60,605 nucleotides of DNA. Source: Burkholderia sp. lig30. Lineage in GTDB: Bacteria > Pseudomonadota > Gammaproteobacteria > Burkholderiales > Burkholderiaceae. Positions within the stretch are counted from its first letter, which is position 1; each line of letters opens with the position of its first letter. Position numbers and translations under genes: made by a program. Shown in pieces: positions 17,939 to 26,564 of this stretch. The notes below the pieces were generated by a model. It was not told where the DNA came from, did no database searches, and saw only the letters and a program-made list of their open reading frames with translations. The DNA is taken from assembly GCF_000687455.2 (NCBI RefSeq), contig NZ_JGVW01000082.1, positions 1 through 60,605 of the forward strand, read 5' to 3'.

Positions 17939-19243
17939 ATGCCCGCCTGTCCCGCGCTGTTCGTCAGCGCGCCCGCGTCCGGGCAAGGCAAGACGTCGGT
18001 GACGGCCGGGCTCGCGCGTCTGCACCGGCGGCTCGGCCGGCGCGTGCGCGTGTTCAAGACCGGCCCGGATTTTCTGGATCCGATGCTGCTCGAGCGCGCG
18101 AGCGGCGCGAGCGTGCATTCGCTCGATCTCGGCATGGTCGGCGAGGCCGGCTGCCGCGCGCTGCTCGCCGACGCCGCGCGCGACGCGGACCTGATCCTGA
18201 TCGAAGGCGTGATGGGATTGTTCGATGGCACGCCGAGCAGCGCCGATCTCGCCAGCGCGTTCGGCGTGCCGGTCGTCGCGGTGATTTCCGCGAAATCGAT
18301 GGCGCAGACGTTCGCCGCGATCGCGTTCGGCCTCGCGCGCTTTCGCGCCGACGTACCGTTCCACGGCGTGCTCGCGAACCGCGTCGGCTCCGATCGCCAC
18401 GCGCAGCTGCTGCAGCAGGCGCTGCCCGACGACCTGCGCTGGCTCGGCCACGTGCCGGCCGACGCCGGCATCGCGCTGCCCGAGCGGCACCTCGGCCTCC
18501 ACCAGCCGCACGACATCGCCGATCTCGACGCGCGGCTCGAGCGGGCCGCCGACGCGCTCGCGCAAACGGCGCTCGCCGAGCTGCCGCCGGCTGTCGCGTT
18601 CGCGCCGCCCGATGCCGGCGCGCCGCTGCCGCGCGCGCTCGCCGGCCGGCGCATCGCGGTCGCGCGCGACGCGGCGTTCTCGTTCATCTATCCGGCCAAT
18701 CTCGCGCTGCTCGACGCGCTCGGCGCGGAGCTGCGATGCTTCTCGCCGCTCGCGGACGAGCCCGTGCCGGACGGCTGCGATGCGCTGTTCCTGCCGGGCG
18801 GCTACCCGGAACTGCATGCGGCGGCGCTGGCGGCGAACGCGCGCTGCGCACAGGCAATTCGCGCGCACGCGGCGGCCGGCAAGACGATCGTCGCCGAATG
18901 CGGGGGGATGGTGTATCTCTGCGACGCGCTCACGGACACCGACGGCGCGACGACGCCGATGCTCGGCCTGATGCCCGGCGCCGCGACGATGCAGCGCCGT
19001 TTCGCGGCGCTCGGGATGCAGCAGCTCGACACGCGCCACGGGCCGATGCGCGGCCATACGTTCCACTACTCGCGGCTCGACACGCCGCTCGCGCCCGTCG
19101 CAACCGCCGCACGGCAGGACGGCGCCCCCGGCAGCGGCGAGGCCGTGTACCGGATCGGACCGATCGTCGCGACCTACATGCACATGTACTGGCCGTCGAA
19201 CCCGCTCGCCGCCGCGGCGCTCTTTCTCGGCGACGCGCCGTAA
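17939..19243 (+). CDS. cobB: Cobyrinate a,c-diamide synthase (434 aa)
   Basis: Glutamine-dependent amidotransferase that amidates the a and c side chains of (hydrogeno)byrinic acid. The N-terminal P-loop synthetase domain has SAPASGQGKTSVT (residues 8-20), KTGPDFLDP and EGVMGLFDG. The C-terminal class I glutaminase has the nucleophile Cys in VAECGGMVYL and the strand LFLPGGYPELH. GHTFHYS and the terminal TYMHMYWPSNP are conserved. Together with cobN-type chelation, this places the organism on the aerobic pathway, where the substrate is hydrogenobyrinate. It ends convergently with the M20 hydrolase gene 52 nt away. Confidence 0.96.
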   Translation: MPACPALFVSAPASGQGKTSVTAGLARLHRRLGRRVRVFKTGPDFLDPMLLERASGASVHSLDLGMVGEAGCRALLADAARDADLILIEGVMGLFDGTPSSADLASAFGVPVVAVISAKSMAQTFAAIAFGLARFRADVPFHGVLANRVGSDRHAQLLQQALPDDLRWLGHVPADAGIALPERHLGLHQPHDIADLDARLERAADALAQTALAELPPAVAFAPPDAGAPLPRALAGRRIAVARDAAFSFIYPANLALLDALGAELRCFSPLADEPVPDGCDALFLPGGYPELHAAALAANARCAQAIRAHAAAGKTIVAECGGMVYLCDALTDTDGATTPMLGLMPGAATMQRRFAALGMQQLDTRHGPMRGHTFHYSRLDTPLAPVATAARQDGAPGSGEAVYRIGPIVATYMHMYWPSNPLAAAALFLGDAP

Positions 19244-19295
19244 CCGGCCGTGGCGCGACGAGGCGGCCGGGCGCGGCGTGGCCGCGCCCCGTGCA

Positions 19296-20459
19296 TCAGA
19301 CGAGGAAGGCCTCCGCGAGCTTGACCCAGTACGACGCGCCGGTGGCCAGCACCGCGTCGTTGAAGTCGTAGCCGGGGTTGTGCACCATGCAGCCGCCCTC
19401 GCCGTCGCCATTGCCGACGATCAGGTAGCAGCCGGCGCGCTGTTCGAGCAGGAACGCGAAATCCTCGCTGCCGGTCAGCGGCACCATGCCGTCGATCAGA
19501 CCGTCGGCGCCGAGCCATTCACGGGCGACGTCGCGGGCGAACGCGGTCATCGGTTGGTCGTTGACGAGCACCGGGTAGCGGCGCTGATAGTCGATCGTCG
19601 CGTTCGCGCCGAACACGGCCGCCTGCGCGTGCGCGATTTCCGTGATGCGTTTTTCGAGCAGGTCGCGCACGTCGGCTTTCAGCGCGCGCACCGACAGGCG
19701 CATCTGCGCGTGATCGGGGATCACGTTGGGCGCGTCGCCCGCGTGGATCGCGCCGACCGTGACGATCGCCATGTCGAGCGGCGACACGTTGCGCGACACG
19801 ATGGTCTGCAGCGCGACGACGATCTGCGCGCACACGACGACCGGGTCGATCGCCAGGTGCGGCACCGCGCCGTGGCCGCCGCGGCCTTGCACGTCGATGA
19901 TCACGGTATCGGACGACGCCATGAACGGCCCCGGCAGAAAGCCGAGCTTGCCCGCCGGAAAGCCCGGCATGTTGTGCATCGCGAACACCGCGTCGCACGG
20001 GAACCGCTCGAACAGGCCGTCGTCGAGCATCCGCTTCGCGCCGCCGAGCCCTTCCTCGGCCGGCTGGAAGATCAGGTTCAGGGTGCCGGAGAAGCGCCGC
20101 TCGCGCGCGAGATGCTTCGCCGCCGCGAGCAGCATCGCCGTGTGGCCGTCGTGGCCGCACGCGTGCATCTTGCCTGGAATGCGGCTCTGATACGGCAGGC
20201 CGGTCGCTTCGTGGATCGGCAGCGCGTCCATGTCGGCGCGAATGCCGAGACGCTTGCCGCCGTCGCCCGCCGTCAGCTGCGCGACGACGCCGGTGCCGCC
20301 GAGCCCGCGGTGCACCGTATAGCCCCAGGACTGCAAACGCTCGGCGACGAGATCGCTCGTCGCGAATTCCTCGAAACCCAGCTCGGGATGCGCATGGATG
20401 CGATGCCGCAGTTCGATCATTTCGTCGGCCAGGCCCGCCGGGATCACGCTGTGCGTCAA
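19296..20459 (-). CDS. M20 family amidohydrolase, hippurate hydrolase-like (387 aa)
   Basis: Zinc- or manganese-dependent peptidase/amidohydrolase of the M20D type (hippuricase, N-acyl-amino-acid hydrolase). Visible are RHRIHAHPELGFEE, DMDALPI, the metal motif HACGHDGHTAMLL, QPAEEGLGGAK, HNMPGFPAGK, and the dimerisation domain GRGGHGAVPH. I place the start at TTG 20457-20459 because AGGAGA lies 7 nt upstream; the longer open frame upstream has no such site. Substrate unknown. It stands alone on - strand between cobB and the M23 gene. Confidence 0.88.
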   Translation of the reverse strand: MTHSVIPAGLADEMIELRHRIHAHPELGFEEFATSDLVAERLQSWGYTVHRGLGGTGVVAQLTAGDGGKRLGIRADMDALPIHEATGLPYQSRIPGKMHACGHDGHTAMLLAAAKHLARERRFSGTLNLIFQPAEEGLGGAKRMLDDGLFERFPCDAVFAMHNMPGFPAGKLGFLPGPFMASSDTVIIDVQGRGGHGAVPHLAIDPVVVCAQIVVALQTIVSRNVSPLDMAIVTVGAIHAGDAPNVIPDHAQMRLSVRALKADVRDLLEKRITEIAHAQAAVFGANATIDYQRRYPVLVNDQPMTAFARDVAREWLGADGLIDGMVPLTGSEDFAFLLEQRAGCYLIVGNGDGEGGCMVHNPGYDFNDAVLATGASYWVKLAEAFLV

Positions 20460-20988
20460 GGTAACGTCTCCTGTTGAGGTGCGATGCGGGCAAGCATAGC
20501 CGCCTATGCGGCAACTGAACAGCCAAAAACTCGTCATGCCAGCAACCATTGGTTGCCATATGAAGGATCGGGTGGCAGGCCCGGCGAACCGCTCGGGTGA
20601 ACCGGGTGACCGCATGATGGCCGGCACGGGATTCGACTCGCCGCACGTCCGCGTCGATAGACGACGGCGCACACGCCCTTATCTTGATAAAAATTCCGCT
20701 GTGCGAAACAAACGGATCGACCCCGTTTTAAATTTTCGTCATGTTGCGGAACAATCTATAGACTGGCGCTGTCATTTTATCTTTGCGTCTTCGTGTAAAG
20801 CGGGTTTCGACCCGGCATACACGCCGCCGTTCGAAACGGGCCATGCCCGTCGTTGGGCCGAACGGAAACGAATCGGGCTCCTTACGGAGCCTGTTTTGTT
20901 GCACGCCCGCTTCCCTTCCCGTCGCCGCTCGACGTGTGCCCGGCCAGCGGTTCTCGCCCATCCCCTTTCATTCGAACCGATTTCCTGG
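20460..20988. other. Divergent intergenic region with possible small transcript
   Basis: 529 bases between the divergent M20 and M23 genes. On + strand an AT-richer block (about 20690-20800, with TTGATAAAAATT and CAATCTATAGACT) could hold promoters for the M23 gene. An intrinsic-terminator-like hairpin follows at 20876. No protein gene is visible. Confidence 0.4.
20876..20900 (+). terminator. Intrinsic terminator-like hairpin in M23 leader
   Basis: GGCTCC (20876-20881), loop TTAC, GGAGCC (20886-20891), then TGTTTTGTT. It lies on + about 90 bases before the M23 ATG with no gene upstream on that strand, so it either ends a small RNA or attenuates the M23 transcript. Confidence 0.5.
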
Positions 20989-22236
20989 ATGTGGACAACC
21001 TTGCTCAATTCTGCCGCACACCTTGATGCTTCGCCGCGCCGCGTCACACCACCGCGCCGCGCACGACTCTCCGCCGCGTTGCTGGGCGCGCTCGCGCTGC
21101 TCGGCCTCGCTGCCGCACTGCCCGCCGTGTCCCAGGCGCCGGGCATCGCCGACACGCGCGCCGCCGCGCTGCCGCAGCGCGTCCTGCTGGATACGCCGTT
21201 CCCCACCGCGCAGCGTTTCGTCACGAGCGAGCTCACGCAGATCGCCGGCGATCGCATCGCGCAACCCGGCCTCCTCGCGCCGCTCACCGCGCATCGCAAC
21301 GATATGCTTGGTTATGCGAATTTGTTTACGATCGCCGAACCCGAGCCGGATCACGGCCTGCGCGCCGGCAACGTCGAGCTTTCGCTGACCGACACCCTCA
21401 ACCGCCTCGACCTGCCGCCCGAGGTCCGCATCCAGCTCGGCGACATCGTCACCGGCAAGCTGCCGATGCGCGCCAGCGCGCAACCCGGCGACTACTACCG
21501 GCTTGCGTTCGACACCACGGGCGGCGCGTCGCGCCTGACCGCGCTCGACCTGCGCGTGGCCGGTCGCAGCTTCGGCGCCGTCTGGTTCAAGCCGCCTGGC
21601 GCGGACAACGGCGCGTACTACGCGTTCGACGGCACGCCGCTCGAAGCCGCCGCGTTCACGACGCCCGTCAGGTGGACCCCCATCAGCTCGTTCTTCGGCG
21701 AACGCGTTCATCCGCTTTCGCAGGCGATCGCGTTCCACACCGGCGTCGATCTCGCGGCGCCGACCGGCACGCGCGTCGACGCTGCTGCAGACGGCGTCGT
21801 GTCATTCGTCGGCACCGATCCGGGCGGCTACGGCAAGTATGTCGTCGTCGATCACGCCGATCGCTACTCGACGTATTACGCGCATCTGTCGGCGTTCGCG
21901 CATGGCCTCAGGGTCGGCGACACCGTCAGACAGGGAGAGCGCATCGGCTCGGTCGGCATGACCGGCGCGGCGACCGGCCCGCATCTGCATTTCGAGGTAC
22001 GCGCAGCGAACCAGCCGGTCGACCCGCTCGTCACGCTCGCGAACGCACGGACCACGCTGTCCGACCTGCAGCGCACCGCCTTCCGGCAGGAAGCGGCGCA
22101 ATGGCGTTTCCGTCTTGCGTCGATCAATTCGTCGCCGTTCGCGTTCGCGCAGTCCGACGGCCCGTTATGGGGCGACTTCGCCAGCGACAAGTCAACGCTG
22201 CGCGCGGTGTTCAATACGCATTACACCGCGTCCTGA
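20989..22236 (+). CDS. M23 family (LytM) murein endopeptidase (415 aa)
   Basis: Membrane-anchored or periplasmic peptidoglycan hydrolase. One N-terminal TM/signal (ALLGALALLGLAAALPAV, about residues 35-52) follows a basic leader. A middle domain (VELSLTDTLNRLDLPPEVR, like the OapA/LysM-like region of these peptidases) precedes the C-terminal LytM domain, with zinc ligands in FHTGVDLAAPTG (His, Asp) and GPHLHFEV (HxH). The ATG at 20989 is weakly supported (no strong Shine-Dalgarno), but coding-like sequence starts there. Single gene, convergent with the amino-acid permease genes. Confidence 0.88.
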   Translation: MWTTLLNSAAHLDASPRRVTPPRRARLSAALLGALALLGLAAALPAVSQAPGIADTRAAALPQRVLLDTPFPTAQRFVTSELTQIAGDRIAQPGLLAPLTAHRNDMLGYANLFTIAEPEPDHGLRAGNVELSLTDTLNRLDLPPEVRIQLGDIVTGKLPMRASAQPGDYYRLAFDTTGGASRLTALDLRVAGRSFGAVWFKPPGADNGAYYAFDGTPLEAAAFTTPVRWTPISSFFGERVHPLSQAIAFHTGVDLAAPTGTRVDAAADGVVSFVGTDPGGYGKYVVVDHADRYSTYYAHLSAFAHGLRVGDTVRQGERIGSVGMTGAATGPHLHFEVRAANQPVDPLVTLANARTTLSDLQRTAFRQEAAQWRFRLASINSSPFAFAQSDGPLWGDFASDKSTLRAVFNTHYTAS

Positions 22237-22281
22237 CGCGGTTTCGCGGGCGGCCGGGCGGGTGGCGCCAGTCAGTGCCGG

Positions 22282-23019
22282 TCACCGCCTCTCGCCGGAC
22301 GACACCCGCCGCGCCAGCGGCGCAGCATGCCGCCCGGCGCGCCCGGGCCTTCGTCGCGCAAGCAGCCACGTCGCGCACAGGTCGGTCGCGCAGCACAGCA
22401 GCAGGTACATCACGCCGACGAACAGGAAGACCGGCGCCGGATACACCATCAGCCGGTTGTTCACCTGCGTCGCGACGAACGACAGCTCCGGCACGCCGAC
22501 GACATACGCCAGCGACGTGTCCTTGACGAGCGCGACCCACTGGTTGACGAACGACGGCGTCATGATCCGCATCGCCTGCGGCAGCAGCACGAAGCGCACC
22601 GTCTGCCAGCGCGTGAGCCCGAGCGACAGCCCAGCCTGCCACTGTCCCGCGCCCGCCGCCTCGATTCCCGCATGCACCGCGTGTGCGAGATACGCGCCGC
22701 CGATCACCGCGAGCGCGCACACCACCGCCGCGAATCCGGGCACGTCCGCGTGCAGCAGGACCGGCATCAGGAAATACGTCCAGAAGATCAGCATCAGCAC
22801 GGGAATCGCGCGAAAGAAGCCGACGAACGCGAACAGCAGCACGCGCGCCCAGCCGCGCGCGAGCGCCATCGCGACGCCGAACGCGATGCCGAGCACCGCC
22901 GACGCGATCGCGGATACCCCCGCGAGTGCGAGCGACAGCGCGGCGCCGCCGAGCGGCCCGTCCGGGAACGCGCCGACGAGCAGATACGGCAGATTGCCGG
23001 TGATGAGCGTCCAGTCCAT
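22282..23019 (-). CDS. Polar amino-acid ABC transporter permease (245 aa)
   Basis: HisM/GltK-type inner-membrane permease with the His/Glu/Gln/Arg transporter signature (FRAIPVLMLIFWTYF near residue 75) and the EAA-like loop AGIEAAGAGQWQAGLSLGLTRWQTVRFVLLPQA. ATG at 23019; the preceding permease gene stops 2 nt earlier, so the pair is translationally linked and probably forms a heterodimer. The C-terminus is Arg-rich and longer than usual (ARRRPGRAGRHAAPLARRV). No ATP-binding gene accompanies the cluster. Confidence 0.93.
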   Translation of the reverse strand: MDWTLITGNLPYLLVGAFPDGPLGGAALSLALAGVSAIASAVLGIAFGVAMALARGWARVLLFAFVGFFRAIPVLMLIFWTYFLMPVLLHADVPGFAAVVCALAVIGGAYLAHAVHAGIEAAGAGQWQAGLSLGLTRWQTVRFVLLPQAMRIMTPSFVNQWVALVKDTSLAYVVGVPELSFVATQVNNRLMVYPAPVFLFVGVMYLLLCCATDLCATWLLARRRPGRAGRHAAPLARRVSSGERR

Positions 23020-23021
23020 CG

Positions 23022-23732
23022 TCACCGCCCCGCCCCGAACCGGTCGCGCCGTTGCGCGGCCACGTACGCGACCGCCTCGATCGCGGCCACCGCGCCGATG
23101 TACAGCACGGTCGCGATGCCGAACACGGCGAAGGTCTGGAACGTCTCGGTCTCGACCTGGCGCGACGCATACGACAGCTCGGCCACGCCGATCGCCATCG
23201 TCAGCGACGAGTTCTTCACGAGGTTCATGTACTGCCCGAACAGCGGCGGCAACGCAATCCGGACTGCCTGCGGCAGGATCACGTAGCGCAACGCCTGCAG
23301 CGGCGTGAGTCCGAGCGCGGCGGCCGCGTGATGCTGGGCCGCCGGCACGCCGCGCAAGCCGGCTTCGCATTCCTCGGCGACGAACGCGGCCGTATACGCG
23401 CTCAACCCGACCCAGCCCGCGACGAATTCGAACGACGGCCAGTCGAGCACATGCCATGCATGCCGCGTGTTGAGCCACGCCATCCATGCATCGGGCAGCA
23501 GCGACGCGACGCCGAAATACCAGAACAGCAGTTGCACGAGGAGCGGCGTGTTGCGAAACACGACGACGTACGCGGCCGCCGCGGCACGCGCCGCCGCATG
23601 GCGGGCGTGACGCAGCATCGCGAGCGCGAGGCCGCCGGCGGTCGCGGCGAGTGCCGACGCGGCAGCGAGGCCGAGCGTCAGCGTGAAGCCCTGCCAGAGC
23701 CAGGACAGGTATTTGGGAGCCAACCCGAACAT
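23022..23732 (-). CDS. Polar amino-acid ABC transporter permease (236 aa)
   Basis: GltJ-type partner permease: MFGLAPKYLSWLWQGFTLTLGLA, the motif FRNTPLLVQLLFWYFG, and the EAA loop CEAGLRGVPAAQHHAAAALGL followed by LRYVILPQAVRIALPPLFGQ. About five TM helices. It lies between the solute-binding gene (133 nt upstream) and its partner permease, all on - strand. Confidence 0.94.
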   Translation of the reverse strand: MFGLAPKYLSWLWQGFTLTLGLAAASALAATAGGLALAMLRHARHAAARAAAAAYVVVFRNTPLLVQLLFWYFGVASLLPDAWMAWLNTRHAWHVLDWPSFEFVAGWVGLSAYTAAFVAEECEAGLRGVPAAQHHAAAALGLTPLQALRYVILPQAVRIALPPLFGQYMNLVKNSSLTMAIGVAELSYASRQVETETFQTFAVFGIATVLYIGAVAAIEAVAYVAAQRRDRFGAGR

Positions 23733-23865
23733 GCGTGTGGGGCGAGCGCGACGCGCCCGGAATCAAAAAAAACAGGATGAGGATGTGCACGCGGGTACCG
23801 GCGCGGGCTGCCGGCGCACCCCGCCCGGGGCGTGCCGGCCGTGGCCCGCGCGGCCCGCGCCGTGC

Positions 23866-24681
23866 TCAGGTCTTGTCGCCGATGCGGAAGATCCGCGTGA
23901 GCGGCGTCTTCGTCGCCGGGCCGAACCATGCGTCGTAGATCTGCGCCGCACGCCCGCTCGCCTCGAGCCCCTTGAGCGTGTCGTTGACGAAGCCGAGCAG
24001 CCGCGTCTCGCCCTTCGGCACGCCGACGCCCATGTAGTCGTTCGAGATCGCGAACGGCGGAATCTCGTAGTTCTGCTTGTCCGGCACGTTCGCGAGCAGG
24101 CCGATCAGCTTCGGCCCGTCCTGCGTGATCGCCTGCACGTTGCCGGCGCGCAGCGCGGCGAACGCGAACGGCGTGTCGTCGTACGCGACGATCGTCGCGC
24201 GCGGATACTTGTCGCGCAATGCGATCTCGTTGGTCGTGCCCTTGTCCGCGCCGACCCGCAAGCCGTTCAGCTGGTCGGCGGACTTCAGCACGCCCTTTTT
24301 CGCGAGGAACTGCTGGCCCGACGAGAAATACGGGATGCTGAAATCGACCTGCTTCGCGCGCTCGTCGGTAATCGTGAAGTTGGCGAGTACGAGATCGACC
24401 TTGCCGGACGTGAGGAACGGAATGCGGTTCGCCGGATTGGTCGGCTGCAGTTGCAGCTTCACGCCGAGCTTGTCTGCGAGCGCCTTCGCGTAATCGACGT
24501 CGAGGCCGACGATGTGGTTGGTTTTCGCGTCGACATAGCCGAACGGCGGATTGCTGTCGAACGTCGCGACGCGCAGCACGCCGGCTTTGCGGATGTCGTC
24601 GAGACGGTCGGCGTGCGCGGCAGCGCCTGCGGTGACGCACGCGATGCCGATGAGCCAGGTAGCGAGTGTTTTGATTTTCAT
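23866..24681 (-). CDS. Polar amino-acid ABC solute-binding protein (271 aa)
   Basis: Family 3 periplasmic binding protein (GltI/ArtJ-like). The signal peptide MKIKTLATWLIGIACVTAGAAAHA is followed by LDDIRKAGVLRVATFDSNPPFGY and GLDVDYAKALADKLGVKLQL, then VLANFTITDERAKQVDFSIPY, GLRVGADKGTTNE and DAWFGPATKTPLTR. It is the first gene of the importer cluster. The amino acid cannot be fixed; the sequence is closest in feel to glutamate/aspartate/glutamine binders. The ATPase must be encoded elsewhere or borrowed. Confidence 0.94.
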   Translation of the reverse strand: MKIKTLATWLIGIACVTAGAAAHADRLDDIRKAGVLRVATFDSNPPFGYVDAKTNHIVGLDVDYAKALADKLGVKLQLQPTNPANRIPFLTSGKVDLVLANFTITDERAKQVDFSIPYFSSGQQFLAKKGVLKSADQLNGLRVGADKGTTNEIALRDKYPRATIVAYDDTPFAFAALRAGNVQAITQDGPKLIGLLANVPDKQNYEIPPFAISNDYMGVGVPKGETRLLGFVNDTLKGLEASGRAAQIYDAWFGPATKTPLTRIFRIGDKT

Positions 24682-25007
24682 GAGCGCAGCCTTCTTGTTA
24701 TGCGGACCTGCGGGTCGCGCGAGTCCGGATCGATGGATTTCACGGCGTGTGATGCCATGAAGCCGCTACCGTAACAGCGCCTGCGGCGCATCCGAACCAA
24801 CAAATGGTGCTTTGCTCTGCGGGTTTCGTGATGAGCGCGCGCGCCGCTCGACGCACGCGCGCGACACCCAAAAAAACGCCCGCTGCGAGAGCGGGCGCGA
24901 ATCCCAGTCAAGGAGGTGTCACACGAACTACGGGCCCAGATTAAGGGGATCGCGCCGGCGCGGCAACGAATCGATTTCGATATCGTTATCGCGCGGCACG
25001 TGCTGGA
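24682..25007. other. Intergenic region between KgtP-like and amino-acid importer genes
   Basis: Holds the terminator of the upstream symporter gene (24870-24897) and, on - strand, the promoter region of the solute-binding gene. I see no gene or well-formed operator in it. Confidence 0.5.
24870..24897 (-). terminator. Rho-independent terminator of the symporter gene
   Basis: On - strand CGCCCGCT (24897-24890), 5-nt loop, AGCGGGCG (24884-24877) and then seven T (24876-24870). It lies about 110 bases after the symporter stop. Confidence 0.88.
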
Positions 25008-26312
25008 TCACGGCTCGTGACGCAGATACCCTTCCTTGCTTGGATCACGCATCCGGAACGACACGATCAGCGCGATCGCGCAGAGCGCGGTGACGTACCA
25101 GTAGAACGTCGCCTCGCTGCCGACCGACTTGAACCACAGCGCGACGTATTCGGCCGAACCGCCGAACAGCGCGTTCGCGACCGCATACGACAGGCCGACG
25201 CCCATCGCGCGCACTTCCGGCGGGAACATCTCCGCCTTGATGAGCCCGCTGATCGACGTGTAGAAGCTGACGATCGCAAGCGCGACCGTGATGAGCGCGA
25301 ACGCCGCGACAGGGCTCGTCACGTCCTTCAGCGCGTGCATCAGCGGCACCGTGCCGATCACCGCGCCCGCGCCGAACAGGAGCATCGACGTGCGCCGGCC
25401 GATCCGGTCCGACAGCGCGCCGAACGCCGGCTGCATCAGCATGTAGACGAACAGCGCGGCCGTCATCACGTTGCTGGCCGTCTTCGCGTGCATGCCGGCC
25501 GTGTTGACGAGGTACTTCTGCATGTACGTGGTGAACGTGTAGAAGATCAGCGAGCCGCCGGCCGTAAAGCCCACCACGGTCAGGAACGCGCCCTTGTGCT
25601 GCCACACGCCCCGGATCGTGCCCGCATCCTTCGCGTGGCGCGATGTCGACGTCGAGGTTTCGTCGAGCGACTTGCGAAGGTACAGCGAGATCAGCGCGGC
25701 GGCCGCGCCGACGACGAACGGGATGCGCCAGCCCCACGCCTTCAGCTCCGCGCTCGACAGCGTCTGCTGCAGGATCACGAGCACGAGCAGCGCGCAGAGC
25801 TGGCCGCCGATCAGCGTCACGTACTGGAACGATGCGAAGAAGCCGCGCCGGCCCTGCAGCGCCACTTCGCTCATGTAGGTCGCGCTCGTGCCGTATTCGC
25901 CGCCGACCGACAGCCCCTGGAACAGCCGCGCGACGAGCAGCAGCAGCGGCGCGAGCGCGCCGATCTGCGCATAGGTCGGCAACACCGCGATCACGAGCGA
26001 GCCGCCGCACATCATCAGCACCGAGATCATCATCGCGTTGCGGCGGCCGTGCTTGTCGGCGATGCGGCCGAACAGCCAGCCGCCGATCGGCCGCATCAGG
26101 AAGCCCGCCGCGAACACGCCGGCCGTGTTGAGGAGCTGCGTGGTCGTGTTGCCGTTCGGAAAGAACGCGGGCGCGAAATACAGCGCGCAGAACGAGTAGA
26201 TGTAGAAGTCGAACCACTCGACGAGATTGCCTGAAGAAGCGCCGACGATGGCTAACACGCGCCGCCGGGTGTCGTGCGGAGACAGGGCCGCTGGGCTGAT
26301 CTTGGCGTCCAT
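25008..26312 (-). CDS. MFS metabolite:H+ symporter, KgtP-like (434 aa)
   Basis: MHS-subfamily (alpha-ketoglutarate/dicarboxylate) symporter. It shows [43 protein letters not shown] (loop 2-3 signature), [17 protein letters not shown], and [10 protein letters not shown]. Twelve TM segments and normal KgtP length support function. The ATG at 26312 was chosen over the longer open frame because homology begins at [18 protein letters not shown]. The substrate is inferred only from family resemblance. It ends with a good terminator. Confidence 0.9.
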   Translation of the reverse strand: MDAKISPAALSPHDTRRRVLAIVGASSGNLVEWFDFYIYSFCALYFAPAFFPNGNTTTQLLNTAGVFAAGFLMRPIGGWLFGRIADKHGRRNAMMISVLMMCGGSLVIAVLPTYAQIGALAPLLLLVARLFQGLSVGGEYGTSATYMSEVALQGRRGFFASFQYVTLIGGQLCALLVLVILQQTLSSAELKAWGWRIPFVVGAAAALISLYLRKSLDETSTSTSRHAKDAGTIRGVWQHKGAFLTVVGFTAGGSLIFYTFTTYMQKYLVNTAGMHAKTASNVMTAALFVYMLMQPAFGALSDRIGRRTSMLLFGAGAVIGTVPLMHALKDVTSPVAAFALITVALAIVSFYTSISGLIKAEMFPPEVRAMGVGLSYAVANALFGGSAEYVALWFKSVGSEATFYWYVTALCAIALIVSFRMRDPSKEGYLRHEP

Positions 26313-26496
26313 GGGGGGATGGGTTCCTATGTCGTGCGATATGGGCGCGGCGGCCGTCGGCCCGCCGCATGCGGATATGCATATGGCACCGGTTCCGGTG
26401 CGCGGCACCGCCCGATCTTAGCGAAATGCAAAGCAGGAAGATGTCGGGGTTCGTCCGGATAGAGAAAATCATTCTCCGTCGAACGATTCGTCATAT

Positions 26497-26522
26497 GAAA
26501 ACGCCAGCCCGCAGGCTGGCGT
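26497..26522 (-). terminator. Rho-independent terminator of prkA-yeaH-spoVR operon
   Basis: On - strand a perfect 9-bp stem ACGCCAGCC/GGCTGGCGT (26522-26514 with 26509-26501, loop 26513-26510) is followed by TTTC, about 40 bases after the spoVR-like stop. Confidence 0.75.
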
Positions 26523-26564
26523 CCGATACGAACCGCGCGGCGGCCGCGCGCCGCCGCGCGACGG

